A program made the translations under genes and the position numbers. This document shows positions 63,987 to 64,000 of a DNA stretch of 64,000 nucleotides, piece after piece (positions within the stretch are counted from its first letter, which is position 1; every line of letters begins with the position of its first letter). Below the pieces are notes generated by a model, which saw nothing but the letters and a program-made list of their open reading frames with translations, was not told the origin of the DNA and did no database searches. Source of the stretch: Cinclus cinclus (lineage: Eukaryota > Chordata > Aves > Passeriformes > Cinclidae); NCBI RefSeq assembly GCF_963662255.1, contig NC_085052.1, positions 36,342,654-36,406,653 of the forward strand, read 5' to 3'.

Positions 63987-64000
63987 ATTGTGACCCAATG

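Larger units (their letters stand above)
1..64000 (+). repeat. Satellite DNA array, 220/221-bp monomer, about 290 copies, whole window
   Basis: The entire window is a head-to-tail array with a period of 220 bp (221 bp in class III), with no interruption longer than a few bases. I set the monomer start at the word ATTGTGACCCAATG. The first complete monomer is then 7-226 and the last is 63,767-63,986; bases 1-6 and 63,987-64,000 are partial monomers. All copies have the same orientation. Both window ends lie inside repeats, so the array is longer than 64 kb. BamHI (GGATCC) and NcoI (CCATGG) words recur at fixed monomer positions, so digestion would give a ladder. There is no unique DNA, so every stretch without a gene holds this satellite. 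The family is not one I can name from memory. Similar monomer lengths exist elsewhere (human gamma satellite 220 bp, horse 37cen 221 bp), but length alone is not evidence of identity. Confidence 0.98.

Noticed and set aside
1..64000. CRISPR array, because of a 36/37-bp period
   Set aside because: There are no unique spacers between constant repeats. Every subrepeat is a diverged copy of its neighbours, units form 110- and 220-bp periods, and no cas genes are present.
1..64000. Human gamma satellite (220 bp) or alpha satellite
   Set aside because: The length matches gamma satellite, but base composition here is near 46% GC and gamma satellite is GC-rich. Alpha satellite is 171 bp. No CENP-B box (TTCG....CGGG pattern) was seen in the monomers.
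1..64000. Horse 37cen satellite (221 bp) as the identity of the array
   Set aside because: Monomer length agrees, but I cannot recall or compare its sequence. A database alignment would decide; it is not called here.
1..64000. Transposable element or retroviral insertion within the array
   Set aside because: The 220-bp register is continuous. All size changes are explained by monomers, a half monomer or single bases. No terminal repeats, poly-A tails or target-site duplications were seen.

Overview
The whole 64 kb window is one uninterrupted tandem satellite array. I find no unique sequence, no convincing protein gene, no RNA gene, no transposon and no gap. The array runs off both ends: base 1 falls inside a repeat and the last 14 bases start another. 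Base composition is near 46% GC (counted on one monomer). A 64 kb head-to-tail array, all in one orientation, points to a eukaryotic heterochromatic block (centromeric, pericentromeric, subtelomeric or macrosatellite-like). Sites that alternate CG with TG or CA between copies suggest cytosine methylation, and a CTCF-like motif in one monomer class would fit an animal. The species cannot be named from the sequence.

The repeat is nested. The basic monomer is 220 bp (221 bp in one class). It is two diverged 110-bp halves, and each half is three 36/37-bp subrepeats that begin with an ATTGTGAC-like word. About 290 monomers fit in the window. I sort them into five classes by sequence in the second to fourth subrepeats: I (second subrepeat CACCAATGGGCCTAAAAGGG, then AAAACCTGGTACAATTACGC), II (CACCAGGGGGCGCAAAAGG, then GGACCTATAGAAGC), III (CACCAGGGGGTATAAAAAGG, 221 bp), IV (CTAATAATCCCAGGATCCC, then CACCAGGGGGCGTAAAAGG) and V (CACCAATGGGCCTAAAAGGG followed by CCAGGGATGAATTGTTACAG).

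Layout by monomer register: 1-7,600 is an older-looking, irregular region with local 1,101, 1,540 and 881 bp periods. 7,601-15,968 is a 38-monomer block. 15,969-27,420 is a second copy of about 3.1-15.97 kb with a few monomer-sized gaps and very few substitutions. 24,558-32,047 and 32,048-39,537 are a 7,490-bp tandem duplication in which I saw no difference. 39,538-42,841 is transitional. 42,842-51,650 (8,809 bp, 40 monomers) and 51,651-58,916 (7,266 bp, 33 monomers) are a second large tandem pair differing by a clean seven-monomer deletion and two smaller swaps. 58,917-63,986 is a mosaic related to 25.9-32 kb.

No genes work together here. The history reads as repeated unequal exchange and gene conversion, nearly always in register with the 220-bp monomer. 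The array can still be followed by shared single-base indels, hybrid monomers and position-restricted subtypes. The most testable functional idea is that class II monomers carry a near-consensus CTCF core, always in the same orientation, about 27 times intact.
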